Positions 1 through 13,390 of a stretch of 64,000 nucleotides of DNA are shown here, one piece after another. The number at the start of each line of letters is the position of its first letter. The stretch's first letter is position 1. Source of the stretch: Solea solea (lineage: Eukaryota; Chordata; Actinopteri; Pleuronectiformes; Soleidae); NCBI RefSeq assembly GCF_958295425.1, contig NC_081143.1:12342094-12406093 (forward strand). Direction: 5' to 3'. The position numbers and the translations under genes are program-made. The notes under the pieces are model-generated. The model made no database searches. It had not been told where the DNA came from and saw only the letters and a program-made list of their open reading frames with translations.

Positions 1-624
1 GATTGGGCCAATGAATAATAAACTGTTTCAGAATGTCTGTGATTTTTTTTTTTTCTGACAAAAAATATGAAAGATGATTTGATTTCCTGCAGTCGTTCTT
101 TTTTTTTTCTTTTCTCTATTTTTAAAATTAATTTTGCAATGAACGTCTGGCAACGCTGATTAGATCTGTCTTTTGTGCATGTGTAAAATATTTTACTGGT
201 TATGTTATATTCAATTTGGTAAAAAAGAAAAAAAAAAAACAGAAAAAAGAAAATTGCCATTTTTGCCACACATTTCAGCTGTAATGTTGTGTAAGGTAGT
301 ATTCACTGGATGCTAGAACCTTCTTTTCAAAACCACTATTCTTCTAATAAATTTTGTTGTGAAAATAAAATGTTACTCTGGTGTGATTGATTTCTTTCCA
401 CATGTTTAATTTATCTAGTGTTTAATATAAGAAGGACAACAACATGAGATTTACATGTGTGCATTCTTCATGAGACGTAAGGTGAGCGGTGAGTGTTTAT
501 AACAGTGAGGATAAAGTAGCAGACAATTATTAATGGATGTTTACGTCGGTGTCGTAAGAATGGTAAATTCTCTGTATTTATATGTTCTAGTCTTGATAAC
601 CACTCGAAGCTGCTTCACACTACA

Positions 625-830
625 GCTGCTTTGCCATTCACCCATTCACACTCATTCACTCACACTTTCACACAGCGCATCTATGTGCAGCACAGTTTCT
701 ATCATATCTTTCATACACATTCACATGCCGTCAGGAGTGTCTTGCCCAAGGACACATCAGCATGTAGAATAGCGGAGCCGGGAATCGAACCCACAACCTT
801 CATGTTCGCACAGAGCTACCGCCATATTTA
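625..830 (-). mobile_element. degenerate tRNA-like SINE fragment (second family)
   Basis: On the minus strand it carries a tRNA-like head with GGTTCGATTCCCGGCTCCGC around 775-800 and a tail through CTTGGGCAAGACAC. This matches the form of a common fish SINE distinct from the one in the satellite. A related head is at about 41,530-41,620. Confidence 0.6.
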
Positions 831-1479
831 CTCTGAAACTGTAGGGGGAGCTGCCAGGTTTGTGCTATTTTTCAGGTCTAAATATTAAATACTAAATACT
901 AGACCAGCTGTTTTCAGCTTATTTTTTTCGATTTTTTTTCCTTCGAAAAATTTGTTATTTTAAAACTGCATGCATGTTTCCTGTCTTGTCTGGATGTGTT
1001 CGAGTGAAGTGATTCCGAAATAATGATGCAGCATCTAATGGTGGCCTAAGACTTTTGCACAGTGTATATCTTATAACCATACAAGTTTAAAAGCAGAGGT
1101 TCAGAAGCTGCACGCAATCACCAAATGCATTTTCTCTCCATTAAACAAGATATTTATGTACAAGTTATGTCTGAGTTTTCTGTCAACCTCTGATGAACTC
1201 TCTCTCTCTCTCTCTCTCTATCTGAGTGTATGTCACGCTCTGTCTTTCTCTGTCTCTCTCTCTCTGGTTTCCTCAGCTGCAGGGCCTGAGGAATAAGGCC
1301 TCTATATAGTGGATGCAGGCAGAAAAAGACAAATAACTTTTCAGGGCACAGGAAGTAGGTCATCCTCCTATCAAATATTTATTTCTCCTACTGTGCCTAA
1401 GGCTCCAAAAGGGCTCCCTCTTTAGATACTGTATGTATCGTATATATGGTATATGTGTGTATGTGTGTGTGTGTGTGTG

Positions 1480-1620
1480 TGTGGTTTCATTGTGGGCTCA
1501 TTTGCACATATATGGCAGCTCACGTGGTCTGTATCTGAGTGAATTTGAGCACAAAGGCATTGAATATTAGGAGGCTCAGCTCTCCTCTGGAGGTCTGACC
1601 TCTTTTTTCATTCATCCACT
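1480..1620. promoter_or_regulatory. candidate conserved non-coding element
   Basis: A stretch of about 140 bp of non-repetitive, balanced sequence with CTCATTTGCACATA (octamer-like ATTTGCA) and CACGTG (E-box) between simple repeats. It is proposed only from texture and motifs. It lies about 20 kb beyond the slit1 stop. Confidence 0.25.
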
Positions 1621-2674
1621 CTTTTCTAGATTAAACGCATATTGAAATAGCTTCTTGCCTTGTGTGTTTCTGTGTGTTTACATCCAGCACTCTACGCTAC
1701 GCGTCCAGTCTTAGTGCACGTGTTTGATTTGGGGGCAAATTCAATTAAAAAAAGGAACAATTAATTAAAATAAGTTAATTAATGGAGCTATAGTCATAGT
1801 ATTGAATTGTCACAACTGAGACAATCTTGTATCTGTATGTGTAAGTGTTATATTCCTGAACTAAATATTTACATACGTATGTACATGCACATCAGCATGA
1901 CACTGTTTTAACCACTGGATGCCCCAGGTGCAAAAGGCAAGGAGAAAATTGTGTCCTTGTTGTTTTTTCCAGTATTACAATCCTCAACAACAATAAACTT
2001 ATAGGATGTTAATTTTATGCCAAAGTGTTTGATAGTGTCATGTGAGTAGGAGTTTGAGGAGGTGATGCTTTGTAACAATAGTGAGTGTTAGAACCAAGCA
2101 GCAGATCTCAGTTTGAGATTATTATTGTAATTTTGATGATGATGAAGTTGAGGGCCACACAGAGGTATAGTGGCATTCAGTGGTATTCAAACCTAATAGT
2201 CTCTGATAGACTTGGGGACTTGGCTCAATTGAACAAACCGAACCTTGTGAGTAGCGTATTCCCTTCCTGGCCTGAGGTGGCGCTGCATCAAGAATTACTG
2301 AAGGAGAAGGGGAGACAGCGGTGAACAAGAAAACACGCTCATCTGTTGGTTAATGCAGGACTCCACATAAAAGCAAAACATGGAGCTGCATTAAATTTTT
2401 TATTTTGTTTTATATGAACCAATACGACACATATTAGCTGTAACAATTGGCTCAGACATTTCTCCCGGCTACCGTTCTACACGCACGTATGTTCTGGTTG
2501 TGTTTACCCACAATGCCCTGCGTTGTAGTCCGCTTCCTGCGTTTGGTTCACTTGAAGCGAACCAAGACCTTTTAGGCGGACCAGAGTTTGCTTCTTTGGT
2601 GCGGATCAGAGTTCAGTAGCGCATTGAAATGAACTGGACTTTCCAAGCAAACGATCTAGGATTCGGTTTAGAAG

Positions 2675-2830
2675 GACAGGTGTGAATGCACCCTCAAAGT
2701 CCTGGGTTTGAGACCCAGTCCAACCAAAGGCCTTTCTGCATGGAGTTTGCATGTTCTCCCTGTGTATGTGATTGTTCTCCGGTTTCCTCCCACAGTCCAA
2801 AAACATGCAGAGGACAGTCTTTTTTAATGT
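2675..2830 (+). mobile_element. partial SINE, same family as 13,024-13,390
   Basis: The stretch CCTGGGTTTGAGACCCAGTC, then TTTCTGCATGGAGTTTGCAT, then CCACAGTCCAAAAACATGCA is the plus-strand body of the same tRNA-derived SINE. It lacks the 3' end and part of the head. Confidence 0.7.
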
Positions 2831-3214
2831 CATGTAACATTTCTTACCATTTGCAGAAAACAGGCACAAAGTATTTTCAGAAGATATTTGCGGCTTTTTT
2901 CCTGCATACCTGGCTTGTGGACAAAAGCAGAGAAGAAGCAGATATTTTGTCTCTAGTTTGCCACAGCTGCTTTTCTCACTGTTAGATAATGGAGGGAAAA
3001 GTGCAGAAGTGGCAGCAACAGCCTTGTGATAAAACGCTTTAATGGCTACCATTGTGTCTTCCAACTACTGAGTTCCAGCCCTACTCAGGACGGAAACATC
3101 AGCTGAATAAGAAAAAGAATAGCAAACATGTGATATAAAATGTTTCCCTCCTTCCAACCTTTACTCCTGAGACACAAACAGGTCTCCCTCCTCATACACA
3201 CAGTGACTGCTGTG

Positions 3215-3400
3215 AAAATGTCACAGGCTCCATCAGAAGCCCCTCCTGCTGTGGTGTGTGGTGGCTGTGCCCAGCAAGGCTCCCCATTACTGATTAATGG
3301 AACCACATCAGCTCCATTCAATTAAGACTCAGTGCCAGCCCCATGCCGTCCTCTCAGCAGGCCTGTCTGAGCTGCGTTTAGCAACAGTACACCCACAACC
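3215..3400. promoter_or_regulatory. candidate conserved non-coding element
   Basis: Unique sequence with ACTGATTAATGG and TTCAATTAAG homeodomain-type sites and a GC-richer flank, just before the satellite. The ORFs crossing it on both strands lack family resemblance. The call rests on motif density alone. Confidence 0.25.
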
Positions 3401-3790
3401 TACTGCTTTAAAAGTGTTTGCGATTTTCTTTTCAGCTGATGGGTCACCCCTGTTTTAAAAAACATACTTTAATGCCTCGTCTGAAACACTTTAAACTTTC
3501 TACATGTTTCTATAAAGCACACATTAAAAAACCTGCCTGTCATCCTGTTACTCAGACACAGGAGGTCACCTGCTTCAAAAAGTTCAAACTGAATTAAACA
3601 AAGATTGAAATGTTACTAGAAAATTCCGTGGCGAAATTTCGTGCGTGCCTGATATTCTTGCTGCCAATGTCGTCGGTTGCAGGTTTGCTGATAAAGACGT
3701 AACATTTGGGTGGATTGAATCTTAAAAACTTGAAGTATTTAGACAAAGTGATAATTTGTTGGAATCACCCTTTAAAAGAGACCAACTCAT

Positions 3791-6700
3791 AAGACATGTC
3801 CAAAAAGTCACAAAATGTCATAGTTTAGTATGTCGTCTGAAATGTGACAAAAATGTCATAGTTTAGTATGTCGTCCAAAATATGACAAAAATGTCATAGT
3901 TTAGTATGTCGTCCAAAATGCAACAAAATTGTTATAGTTTAGTATGTCGTCCAAAATGCAACAAAATTGTTATAGTTTAGTATGTTGTCCAAAATTTGAC
4001 AAAAATGTCATAGTTCAGTATGTCGTCCAAAAAGTCACCAAAATGTCATAGTTTAATATGTTGTCCAAAAAGTCACCAAAATGTCATAGTTTAGTATGTC
4101 GTCCAAAAAAAACAAAATGTCATAATTTAGTATGTCATCCAAAATTTTGACGAAAATGTCATAGTATTGTATGTCGTCCAAAAAGCCACCAAAATGTCAT
4201 AGTTTAGTAGTATGTCGTCTGAAAAGCCACCAAAATGTCATAGTTTAGTATTTTGTCAAAAAAAACAAAATGTCATAGTTCAGTATGTCGTCCAAAAAGT
4301 CACCAAAATATCATGGTTTAGTAGTATGTCGTCCAAAAAGTCACCAAAATATCATGGTTTAGTAGTATGTCGTCCAAAAAGTCACCAAAATGTCATAGTT
4401 TAATATGTTGTCCAAAAAGTCACCAAAATGTCATAGTTTAGTATGTCGTCCAAAAAAAACTAAATGTCATAATTTAGTATGTCATCCAAAATTTGACGAA
4501 AATGTCATAGTATTGTATGTCGTCCAAAAAGCCACCAAAATGTCATAGTTTAGTAGTATGTCGTCTGAAAAGCCACCAAAATGTCATAGTTTAGTATGTT
4601 GTCAAAAAAAACAAAATGTCATAGTTTAGTATGTCGTCCAAAATGCGACAAAATTGTTATAGTTTAGTATGTCTTTAGAAAGGAGACAAAATTATCATAG
4701 TTCAGTATGTCTTTAAAAATGAGACAAAAAGTCATAGTATAGTATGTCGTCCAAAAAGTCACCAAAATGTCATAGTTTAGTATGTCGTCCAAAATTGAGA
4801 CAAAAAAGTCATAGTATAGTATGTCGTCCAACATCAGTGAAAAAATTCATAGTATAGTATGTTGTCCAAAATGTGACAAAAAAGTCATAGTATAGTATGT
4901 CTCCAAAATGAGACAAAAAAGTCATAGTATAGTATGTCGTCCAACATCAGTGAAAAATGTCACTGTATAGTATGTCGTCCAAAATGAGACATAAAAGTTA
5001 TATTATAGTATGTTGTCCAAAATTTGACAAAAATGTCATAGTATAGTATGTCATCCAAAAAGCCACCAAAATGTCATAGTTTAGTATGTCGTCCAAAATT
5101 TGACAAAAAATTCGTAGTTTAGCATGTCGTCCAAAAAGCCACCAAAATGTCATAGTTTAGTATGTCGTCCAAATTTTGATAAAAATGTCATAGTATAGTA
5201 TGTCTTCCAAAATGCGACAAAAATGTCATAGTTTAGTATGTCGTCCAAAAAGCCACCAAAATGTCATAGTTTAGTATGTCGTCCAAAATTTGTCAAATTG
5301 TCATAGTTTAGTATGTCATCCAAAAAGTCACCAAAATGTCATAGTTTAGTATCTCGTCCAAAATTTGTCAAATTGTCATAGTTTAGTATGTCATCCAAAA
5401 AGTCACCAAAATGTCATAGTTTAGTATCTCGTCCAAAATTTGACAAAAATTTCATAGTTTAGTATGTCGTCCAAAATCAGTCAAAAAAGTCATAGTTTAG
5501 TATGTCGTCCAAATTTTGACAAAAATGTCATAGTTTAGTATGTCGTCCAACATTTGACAAAATGTCATAGTTTAGTATGTGGTCCAAAATTTGACAAAGA
5601 TGTCATAGTTTAGTTTGTCGTCCAAAAAGTCACCAAAATGTCATTGTTTAGTATGTCTTCCAAAATTTGACAAAAATGTCATAGTTTATTATGTCGCCCA
5701 AAATTTGACAAAAATGTCATAGTTTAGTATGTCATCCAAAAAGACAACAAAATGTCATAGTTTAGCATGTCTTACAAAATTCGTCAAAAATGTCATAGTT
5801 TAGTATGTGGTCCAAAATTTGACAAAGATGTCATAGTTTAGTATGTCATCCAAAATGTCACCAAAATGTCATAGTTTAGTATGTCGTCCAAAATTTGACA
5901 AAAATTTCAAAGTTTAGTATGTCGTCCAAAAAGCCACCAAAATGTCATAGTTTAGTATCTCATCCAAATTTTGACAAAAATGTCATAGTTTAGTATACCG
6001 TCCAAAATCAGTCAAAAAAGTCATAGTTTAGTATGTCGTCCAAAATGAGTCAAAAAAGTCATAGTTTAGTATGTCTTTAAAAATGAGACAAAAAAGTCAT
6101 ACTATAGTATGTCGTCCAAAATTTGACAAAAATTTCATAGTTTAGTATGTCGTCCATAATTTGACAAAATTGTCATAGTTTAGTATTTTGTCCAAAATTT
6201 GACAAAAATGTCATAGTTTAGTATGTCGTCCAAAAAGTCACCAAAATGTCATAGTTTAGTATCTCGTCCAAATTTTGACAAAAATGTCATAGTTTAGTAT
6301 GTCATCCAAAATCACTCAAAAAGTCATAGTTTAGTATGTCGTCCAAATTTTGACAAAAATGTCATAGTTTATTATGTAGTCCAACATTTGACAAAAATGT
6401 CATAGTTTAGTATGTGGTCCAAAATTTGACCAAGATGTCATAGTTTAGTTTGTCGTCCAAAAAGTCACCAAAATGTCATTGTTTAGTATGTCTTCCAAAA
6501 TTTGACAAAAATGTCATAGTTTATTATGTCGCCCAAAATTTGACAAAAATGTTATAGTTTAGTATGTTGTCCAAAATGCAACAAAAATGTCATAGTTTAG
6601 TATGTCGTCCAAAAAGTCACCAAAATGTTATAGTTTAGTATGTCGTCCAAAATTTGACAAAAATTTCATAGTTTAGTATGTCGTCCAAAAAGCCACCAAA

Positions 6701-9700
6701 ATGTTTTAGTTTAGTATGTCGTCCAAAGTTTGACAAAAATATCATAGTTTAGTATGTTGTCCAAAATGAGACAAAAAAGTCATAGTTTAGTATGTCTTCC
6801 AAAATTCGACAAAAATTCATAGTTTAGTATGTCGTCCAAAAAGCCACCAAAATGTCATAGTTTAGTATGTCATCCAAAATTTGACAAAAATGTCATAGTT
6901 TATTAGTCGTCCAAAAAGCCACCAAAATGTCATAGTTTAGTATGTCATCCAAAATTTGACAAAAATGTCATAGTTTAGTATGTTGTCCATAATTTGACAA
7001 AATTGTCATAGTTTAGTATGTTGTCCAAAATTTTACAAAAATGTCATAGTTTAGTATGTCGTCCAACAAGTCACCAAAATGTCCTAGTTTAGTATCTCGT
7101 CCAAATTTTGACAAAAATGTCATAGTTCAGTATGTTGTCCAAAATCAGTCAAAAAAGTCATAGTTTAGTATGTCGTTCAAAATCTGTCAAAAAGTCATAG
7201 TTTAGTATGTCTTTAAAAATGAGACAAAAAAGTCATACTATAGTATATAGTCCAAAATGAGACAAAAAAGTCATACCATAGTATGTCGTCCAAAATCTGT
7301 CAAAAAAGTCATAGTTTAGTATGTTGTCCAAAATGAGACAAAAAAGTCATAGTTTAGTATGTCTTCCAAAATTCGACAAAAATTTCATAGTTTAGTATGT
7401 CGTCCAAAAAGCCACCAAAATGTCATAGTTTAGTATGTCATCCAAAATTTGACAAAAATTTCATAGTTTATTAGTCGTCCAAAAAGCCACCAAAATGTCA
7501 TAGTTTAGTATGTCGTCCAAAATTTGACAAAAATGTCATAGTTTATTTGTGGTCCAAAATTTGACAAAAAAGTCATAGTTTAGTATGTCGTCCATAATTT
7601 GACAAAATTGTCATAGTTTAGTATGTTGTCCAAAATCAGTCAAAAAAGTCATAGTTTAGTATGTTGTCCAAAATGAGTCAAAAAATTCATACTATAGTAT
7701 GTCGTCCAACATCAGTGAAAAAAGTCATATTATAGTATGTCGTCCAAAATCAGTCAAAAAGGTCATAGTTTAGTATGTCGTCCAAAATCAGTCAAAAAGT
7801 CCTAGTTTAGTATGTCGTCCATAATTTGACAAAATTGTCATAGTTTAGTATGTTGTCCAAAATCAGTCAAAAAAGTCATACTATAGTATGTCGTCCAAAA
7901 TGTGACAAAAAAGTCATACTATAGTATGTCGTCCAACATCAGTGAAAAAACTCATATTATAGTATGTCGTCCAAAATCAGTCAAAAAGGTCATAGTTTAG
8001 TATGTCGTCCAAAATCAGTCAAAAAGTCCTAGTTTAGTATGTCTTTAAAAATGAGACAAAGAAGTTATACTATAGTATGTAGTCCAAAATGAGACAAAAA
8101 AGTCATACTATAGTATGTCGTCCAAAATCAGTCAAAAAGTCATAGTTTAGTATGTTGTCCAAAATGAAACAAAAAAGTCATAGTTTAGTATGTCGTCCAA
8201 AATTTGACAAAAATGTCATAGTATAGTATGTCTTCCAAAATTTGACAAAAATGTCATAGAAGAGTATGTCTTCCAAAATGAGACAAAAAAGTCACAGGAT
8301 AGTATATTGTCCAACATCAGTGAAAAAAGTCATAGTATAGTATGTCGTCCAAAATCAGTCAAAAAAGTCATAGTTTAGTATGTCGTCCAAAATCAGTCAA
8401 AAAAGTCATAGTTTAGTATGCAGTCCAAAATTTGACAAAAATGTCATAGTTTAGTATGTCGTCCAAAGAGTCACCAAAATGTCATAGTTTAGTATGTCGT
8501 CCATAATGTGACAAAAAAGTCATAGTATAGTATGTCGTCCATAATGTGACAAAAAAGTCATAGTATAGTATGTCGTCCAAAATGAGTCAAAAAAGTCATA
8601 GTTTAGTATGTTGTCCAAAATGAGTCAAAAAATTCATAGTTTAGTATGTCTTAAAAAATGAGACAAAAAAGTCATACTATAGTATGTCGTCCAAAATGAG
8701 ACAAAAAAGTCATAGTAAAGTATGTCGTCCAACATCAGTGAAAAAAGTCATAGTATAGTATGTCGTCCAAAGAGTCACCAAAATGTCATAGTATAGTATG
8801 TCGTCCAAAATCAGTCAAAAAAGTCATAGTTTAGTATGTCGTCCAAAATTTGACAAAAATGTCATAGTTTAGTATGTCGTCCAAAGAGTCACCAAAATGT
8901 CATAGTTTAGTATGTCGTCCATAATGTGAAAAAAAAAGTCATAGTATAGTATGTCGTCCAAAATCAGTCAAAAAAGTCATAGTATAGTATGTCGTCCAAA
9001 ATCAGTCAAAAAAGTCATAGTATAGTATGTCGTCCAAAATCAGTCAAAAAAGTCATAGTATAGTATGTCGTCCAAAATGAGACAAAAAAGTCATAGTTTA
9101 GTATGTCGTCCAAAATTTGACAAAAATGTCATAGTTTAGTATGTCGTCCAAAGAGTCACCAAAATGTCATAGTTTAGTATGTCGTCCATAATGTGAAAAA
9201 AAAAGTCATAGTATAGTATGTCGTCCAAAATCAGTCAAAAAAGTCATAGTATAGTATGTCGTCCAAAATCAGTCAAAAAAGTCATAGTATAGTATGTCGT
9301 CCAAAATCAGTCAAAAAAGTCATAGTATAGTATGTCGTCCAAAATGAGACAAAAAAGTCATAGTTTAGTATGTCATCCAAAATTTGACAAAAATGTCATA
9401 GTATATAGTATGTCGTCCAAAATGAGACAAAAAAGTCATAGTATAGTATGTCGTCCAAAATCAGTCAAAAAAGTCATAGTATAGTATGTCGTCCAAAATC
9501 AGTCAAAAAAGTCATAGTTTAGTATGCAGTCCAAAATTTGACAAAAATTTCATAGTTTAGTATGTTGTCCAAAATAAGACAAAAAAATCATAGTATAGTA
9601 TGTCGTCCAAAATCAGTCAAAAAAGTCATAGTTTAGTATGTCGTCCAAAATTTGACAAAAATGTCATAGTATAGTATGTTGTCCAAAATGAGTCAAAAAA

Positions 9701-12700
9701 TTCATAGTATAGTATGTCGTCCAAAATGAGACAAAAAAGTCATAGTATAGTATGTCGTCCAAAATCAGTCAAAAAAGTCATAGTATAGTATGTCGTCCAA
9801 AATCAGTCAAAAAAGTCATAGTTTAGTATGCAGTCCAAAATTTGACAAAAATGTCATAGTTTAGTATGTCGTCCAAAGAGTCACCAAAATGTTATAGTTT
9901 AGTATGTCGTCCATAATGTGACAAAAAAGTCATAGTATAGTATGTCGTCCATAATGTGACAAAAAAGTCATTGTATAGTATGTCGTCCAAAATGAGTCAA
10001 AAAAGTCATAGTTTGGTATGTTGTCCAAAATGAGTCAAAAAATTCATAGTTTAGTATGTCTTTAAAAATGAGACAAAAAAGTCATACTATAGTATGTCGT
10101 CCAAAATGAGACAAAAAAGTCATAGTAAAGTATGTCGTCCAACATCAGTGAAAAAAGTCATAGTATAGTATGTCGTCCAAAATGTGACAAAAAAGTCATA
10201 CTATAGTATGTCGTCCAAAAAGTCACCAAAATGTCATAGTTTAGTATGTCATCCAAAATTTGACAAAAATGTCATAATTTAGTATGTTGTCCAAAATAAG
10301 ACAAAAAAGTCATAGTATTGTATGTCGTCCAAAATGAGACAAAAAAGTCATAGTAAAGTATGTCGTCCAACATCAGTGAAAAAAGTCATAGTATAGTATG
10401 TCGTCCAAAATCAGTCAAAAAAGTCATAGTATTGTATGTCGTCCAAAATGAGACAAAAAAGTCACAGTAAAGTATGTCGTCCAACATCAGTGAAAAAAGT
10501 CATAGTATAGTATGTCGTCCAAAATCAGTCAAAAAAAGTCATAGTTTAGTATGCAGTCCAAAATTTGACAAAAATGTCATAGTTTAGTATGTCGTCCAAA
10601 GAGTCACCAAAATGTCATAGTTTAGTATGTCGTCCATAATGTGACAAAAAAGTCATAGTATAGTATGTCGTCCATAATGTGACAAAAAAGTCATAGTATA
10701 GTATGTCGTCCAAAATCAGTCAAAAAAGTCATAGTTTAGTATGTTGTCCAAAATCAGTCAAAAAATTCATAGTTTAGTATGTCTTTAAAAATGAGACAAA
10801 AAAGTCATACTATAGTATGTCGTCCAAAATGAGACAAAAAAGTCATAGTAAAGTATGTCGTCCAACATCAGTGAAAAAAGTCATAGTATAGTATGTCGTC
10901 CAAAATGTGACAAAAAAGTCATACTATAGTATGTCGTCCAAAAACTCACCAAAATATCATAGTTTAGTATGTCATCCAAAATTTGACAAAAATGTCATAG
11001 TTTAGTATGTTGTCCAAAATAAGACAAAAAAGTCATAGTATTGTATGTCGTCCAAAATGAGACAAAAAAGTCATAGTAAAGTATGTCGTCCAACATCAGT
11101 GAAAAAAGTCATAGTATAGTAGGTCGTCCAAAATCAGTCAAAAAAGTCATAGTATTGTATGTCGTCCAAAATGAGACAAAAAAGTCACAGTAAAGTATGT
11201 CGTCCAACATCAGTGAAAAAAGTCAGAGTATAGTATGTCGTCCAAAATCAGTCAAAAAAGTCATAGTTTAGTATGTCGTCCAAAATTTGACAAAAATGTC
11301 ATAGTTTAGTATGTCGTCCAAAGAGTCACCAAAATGTCATAGTTTAGTATGTCGTCCATAATGTGAAAAAAAAAAGTCATAGTATAGTATGTCGTCCAAA
11401 ATCAGTCAAAAAGTCATAGTATAGTATGTCGTCCAAAATCAGTCAAAAAAGTCATAGTATAGTATGTCGTCCAAAATCAGTCAAAAAAGTCATAGTATAG
11501 TATGTCGTCCAAAATCAGTCAAAAAAGTCATAGTTTAGTATGCAGTCCAAAATTTGACAAAAATTTCATAGTTTAGTATTTTGTCCAAAATAAGACAAAA
11601 AAGTCATAGTATAGTATGTCGTCCAAAATGAGACAAAAAAGTTATAGTATAGTATGTCGTCCAACATCAGTGAAAAAAGTCATAGTATAGTATGTCGTCC
11701 AAAATCAGTCAAAAAAGTCATAGTATAGTATGTCGTCCAAAATGAGAAAAAAAGTCATAGTATAGTATGTTGTCCAAAATCAGTCAAAAAAGTCATAGTA
11801 TAGTATGTCGTCCAAAAACAGTCAAAAAAGTCATAGTTTAGTATGTCGTCCAAAATGAGACAAAAAAGTAATAGTTTAGTATGTTGTCCAAAATTTGACA
11901 AAAATGTCATAGTATAGTATGTTGTCCAAAATGAGTCAAAAAATTCATCGTATAGTATGTTGTCCAAAATGAGACAAAAAAGTCATAGTAAAGTATGTCG
12001 TCCAACATCAGTGAAAAAAGTCATAGTATAGTATGTCGTCCAAAGAGTCACCAAAATGTCATAGTTTAGTATGTCATCCAAAATTTGACAAAAATGTCAT
12101 AGTTTAGTATGTTGTCCAAAATAAGACAAAAAAGTCATAGTATTGTATGTCGTCCAAAATGAGACAAAAAAGTCATAGTAAATAAAGTATGTCGTCCAAC
12201 ATCAGTGAAAAAAGTTTAGTATAGTATGTCGTCCAAAATCAGTCAAAAAAGTCATAGTATTGTATGTCGTCCAAAATGAGACAAAAAAGTCACAGTAAAG
12301 TATGTCGTCCAACATCAGTGTAAAAAGTCATAGTATAGTATGTCGTCCAAAATCAGTCAAAAAAGTCATAGTATAGTATGTCGTCCAAAATCAGTCAAAA
12401 AAGTCATAGTTTAGTATGTCGTCCAAAATTTGACAAAAATGTCATAGTTTAGTATGTCGTCCAAAGAGTCACCAAAATGTCATAGTTTAGTATGTCGTCC
12501 ATAATGTGAAAAAAAAAGTCATAGTATAGTATGTCGTCCAAAATCAGTCAAAAAAGTCATAGTATAGTATGTCGTCCAAAATCAGTCAAAAAAGTCATAG
12601 TATAGTATGTCGTCCAAAATCAGTCAAAAAAGTCATAGTATAGTATGTCGTCCAAAATGAGACAGGAAAGTCATAGTTTAGTATGTCATCCAAAATTTGA

Positions 12701-13023
12701 CAAAAATGTCATAGTATAGTATGTCGTCCAAAATGAGACAAAAAAGTCATAGTATAGTATGTCGTCCAAAATCAGTCAAAAAAGTCATAGTATAGTATGT
12801 CGTCCAAAATCAGTCAAAAAAGTCATAGTTTAGTATGCAGTCCAAAATTTGACAAAAATTTCATAGTTTAGTATGTTGTCCAAAATAAGACAAAAAAGTC
12901 ATAGTATAGTATGTCGTCCAAAATGAGACAAAAAATGTATAGTATAGCATGTCGTCCAACATCAGTGAAAAAAGTCATAGTATAGTATGTCGTCCAAAAT
13001 CAGTCAAAAAAGTCATAGTATAG
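3791..13023. repeat. 38-bp tandem repeat array, main block
   Basis: About 9.2 kb of head-to-tail copies of a 38-bp unit, roughly 240 copies. Each unit has a near-constant block of about 22 bp (GTCATAGTWTAGTATGTCGTCC) and a variable block of about 16 bp. The variable block takes a limited set of forms, with cores such as AGTCACC, TTTGAC, ATCAGTC, ATGAGAC, CATCAGTG and ATAATGTGAC. The left third is older and more mixed; the right third, from about 8,400, is more uniform and rich in the ATCAGTC form. Higher-order copies are evident: about 347 bp (4,051 and 4,398), about 836 bp (5,611 and 6,446), about 266 bp (8,921 and 9,188) and 722 bp (9,569, 10,291 and 11,013). I do not recognise the satellite family. 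Confidence 0.98.
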
Positions 13024-13390
13024 TCAGTCAGTCAGTCAGTCATCATCTACCGCTTTATCCTCCACCAGAGGGTCACGGGGGGTGCTGTGCCAATCTCAGC
13101 TACATCAGGCGATAGGCAGGGTACACCCTGGACAGTTCGCCAGTCCATCGCAGGGCCACACACAGATAGAGACAAACAACCATTCACTCTCACACTCACT
13201 CCTATGGTCAATTTAGAGTGTCCAATTTACCTATCCCCACATTGCATGTTTTTGGACTGTGGGAGGAAGCCGGAGATCCCGGAGAGAACATGCAAACTCC
13301 ATGCAGAAAGGCCCTTGTTCCAACCGGGGCTCGAACCCGGGTTTTCTCGCTGCAAGGCGAGAGTGCTAACTACTACACCTCCGTGTGGCC
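13024..13390 (-). mobile_element. near full-length tRNA-derived fish SINE inside the satellite
   Basis: Read on the minus strand it starts with GGCCACACGGAGGTGTAGTA, has a tRNA-like B-box (GGTTCGAGCCC) near 13,330, a central body with TTCCTCCCACAGTCC and CCATAGGAGTGAG, and a 3' end with GGATAAAGCGGTAGATGATG. It finishes in a short (ACTG)n tail at 13,023-13,042. It interrupts the 38-bp array, so it inserted after the array formed. Several partial relatives occur elsewhere in the window. Confidence 0.85.

Larger units (their letters stand above)
1..3790. other. gene-free region left of the satellite
   Basis: No supported gene. It contains poly-T and poly-A runs (46-56, 100-115, 221-250), a (TC)n tract at 1,200-1,219 with a second at 1,253-1,265, a (TG)n tract at 1,461-1,483, SINE pieces at 625-830 and 2,675-2,830, and two stretches (1,480-1,620 and 3,215-3,400) of more complex sequence. 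Open frames here are short and without family resemblance. Confidence 0.7.

Noticed and set aside
11755..11967. Open frame of about 70 codons on the minus strand of the satellite
   Set aside because: The 38-bp period rotates reading frame every unit, giving pseudo-repetitive peptides; the frame exists only because three monomers lack stops.
3791..13023. Repeat-plus-variable-block layout resembling a CRISPR array
   Set aside because: The variable blocks are drawn from a handful of recurring forms, the unit is strictly 38 bp with no distinct spacers, there are no cas genes and the DNA is eukaryotic.
13300..13390. Possible tRNA gene (intact B-box near 13,330 on the minus strand)
   Set aside because: It is the head of a SINE: followed by the SINE body and tail, and lacking a complete acceptor stem and anticodon arm.
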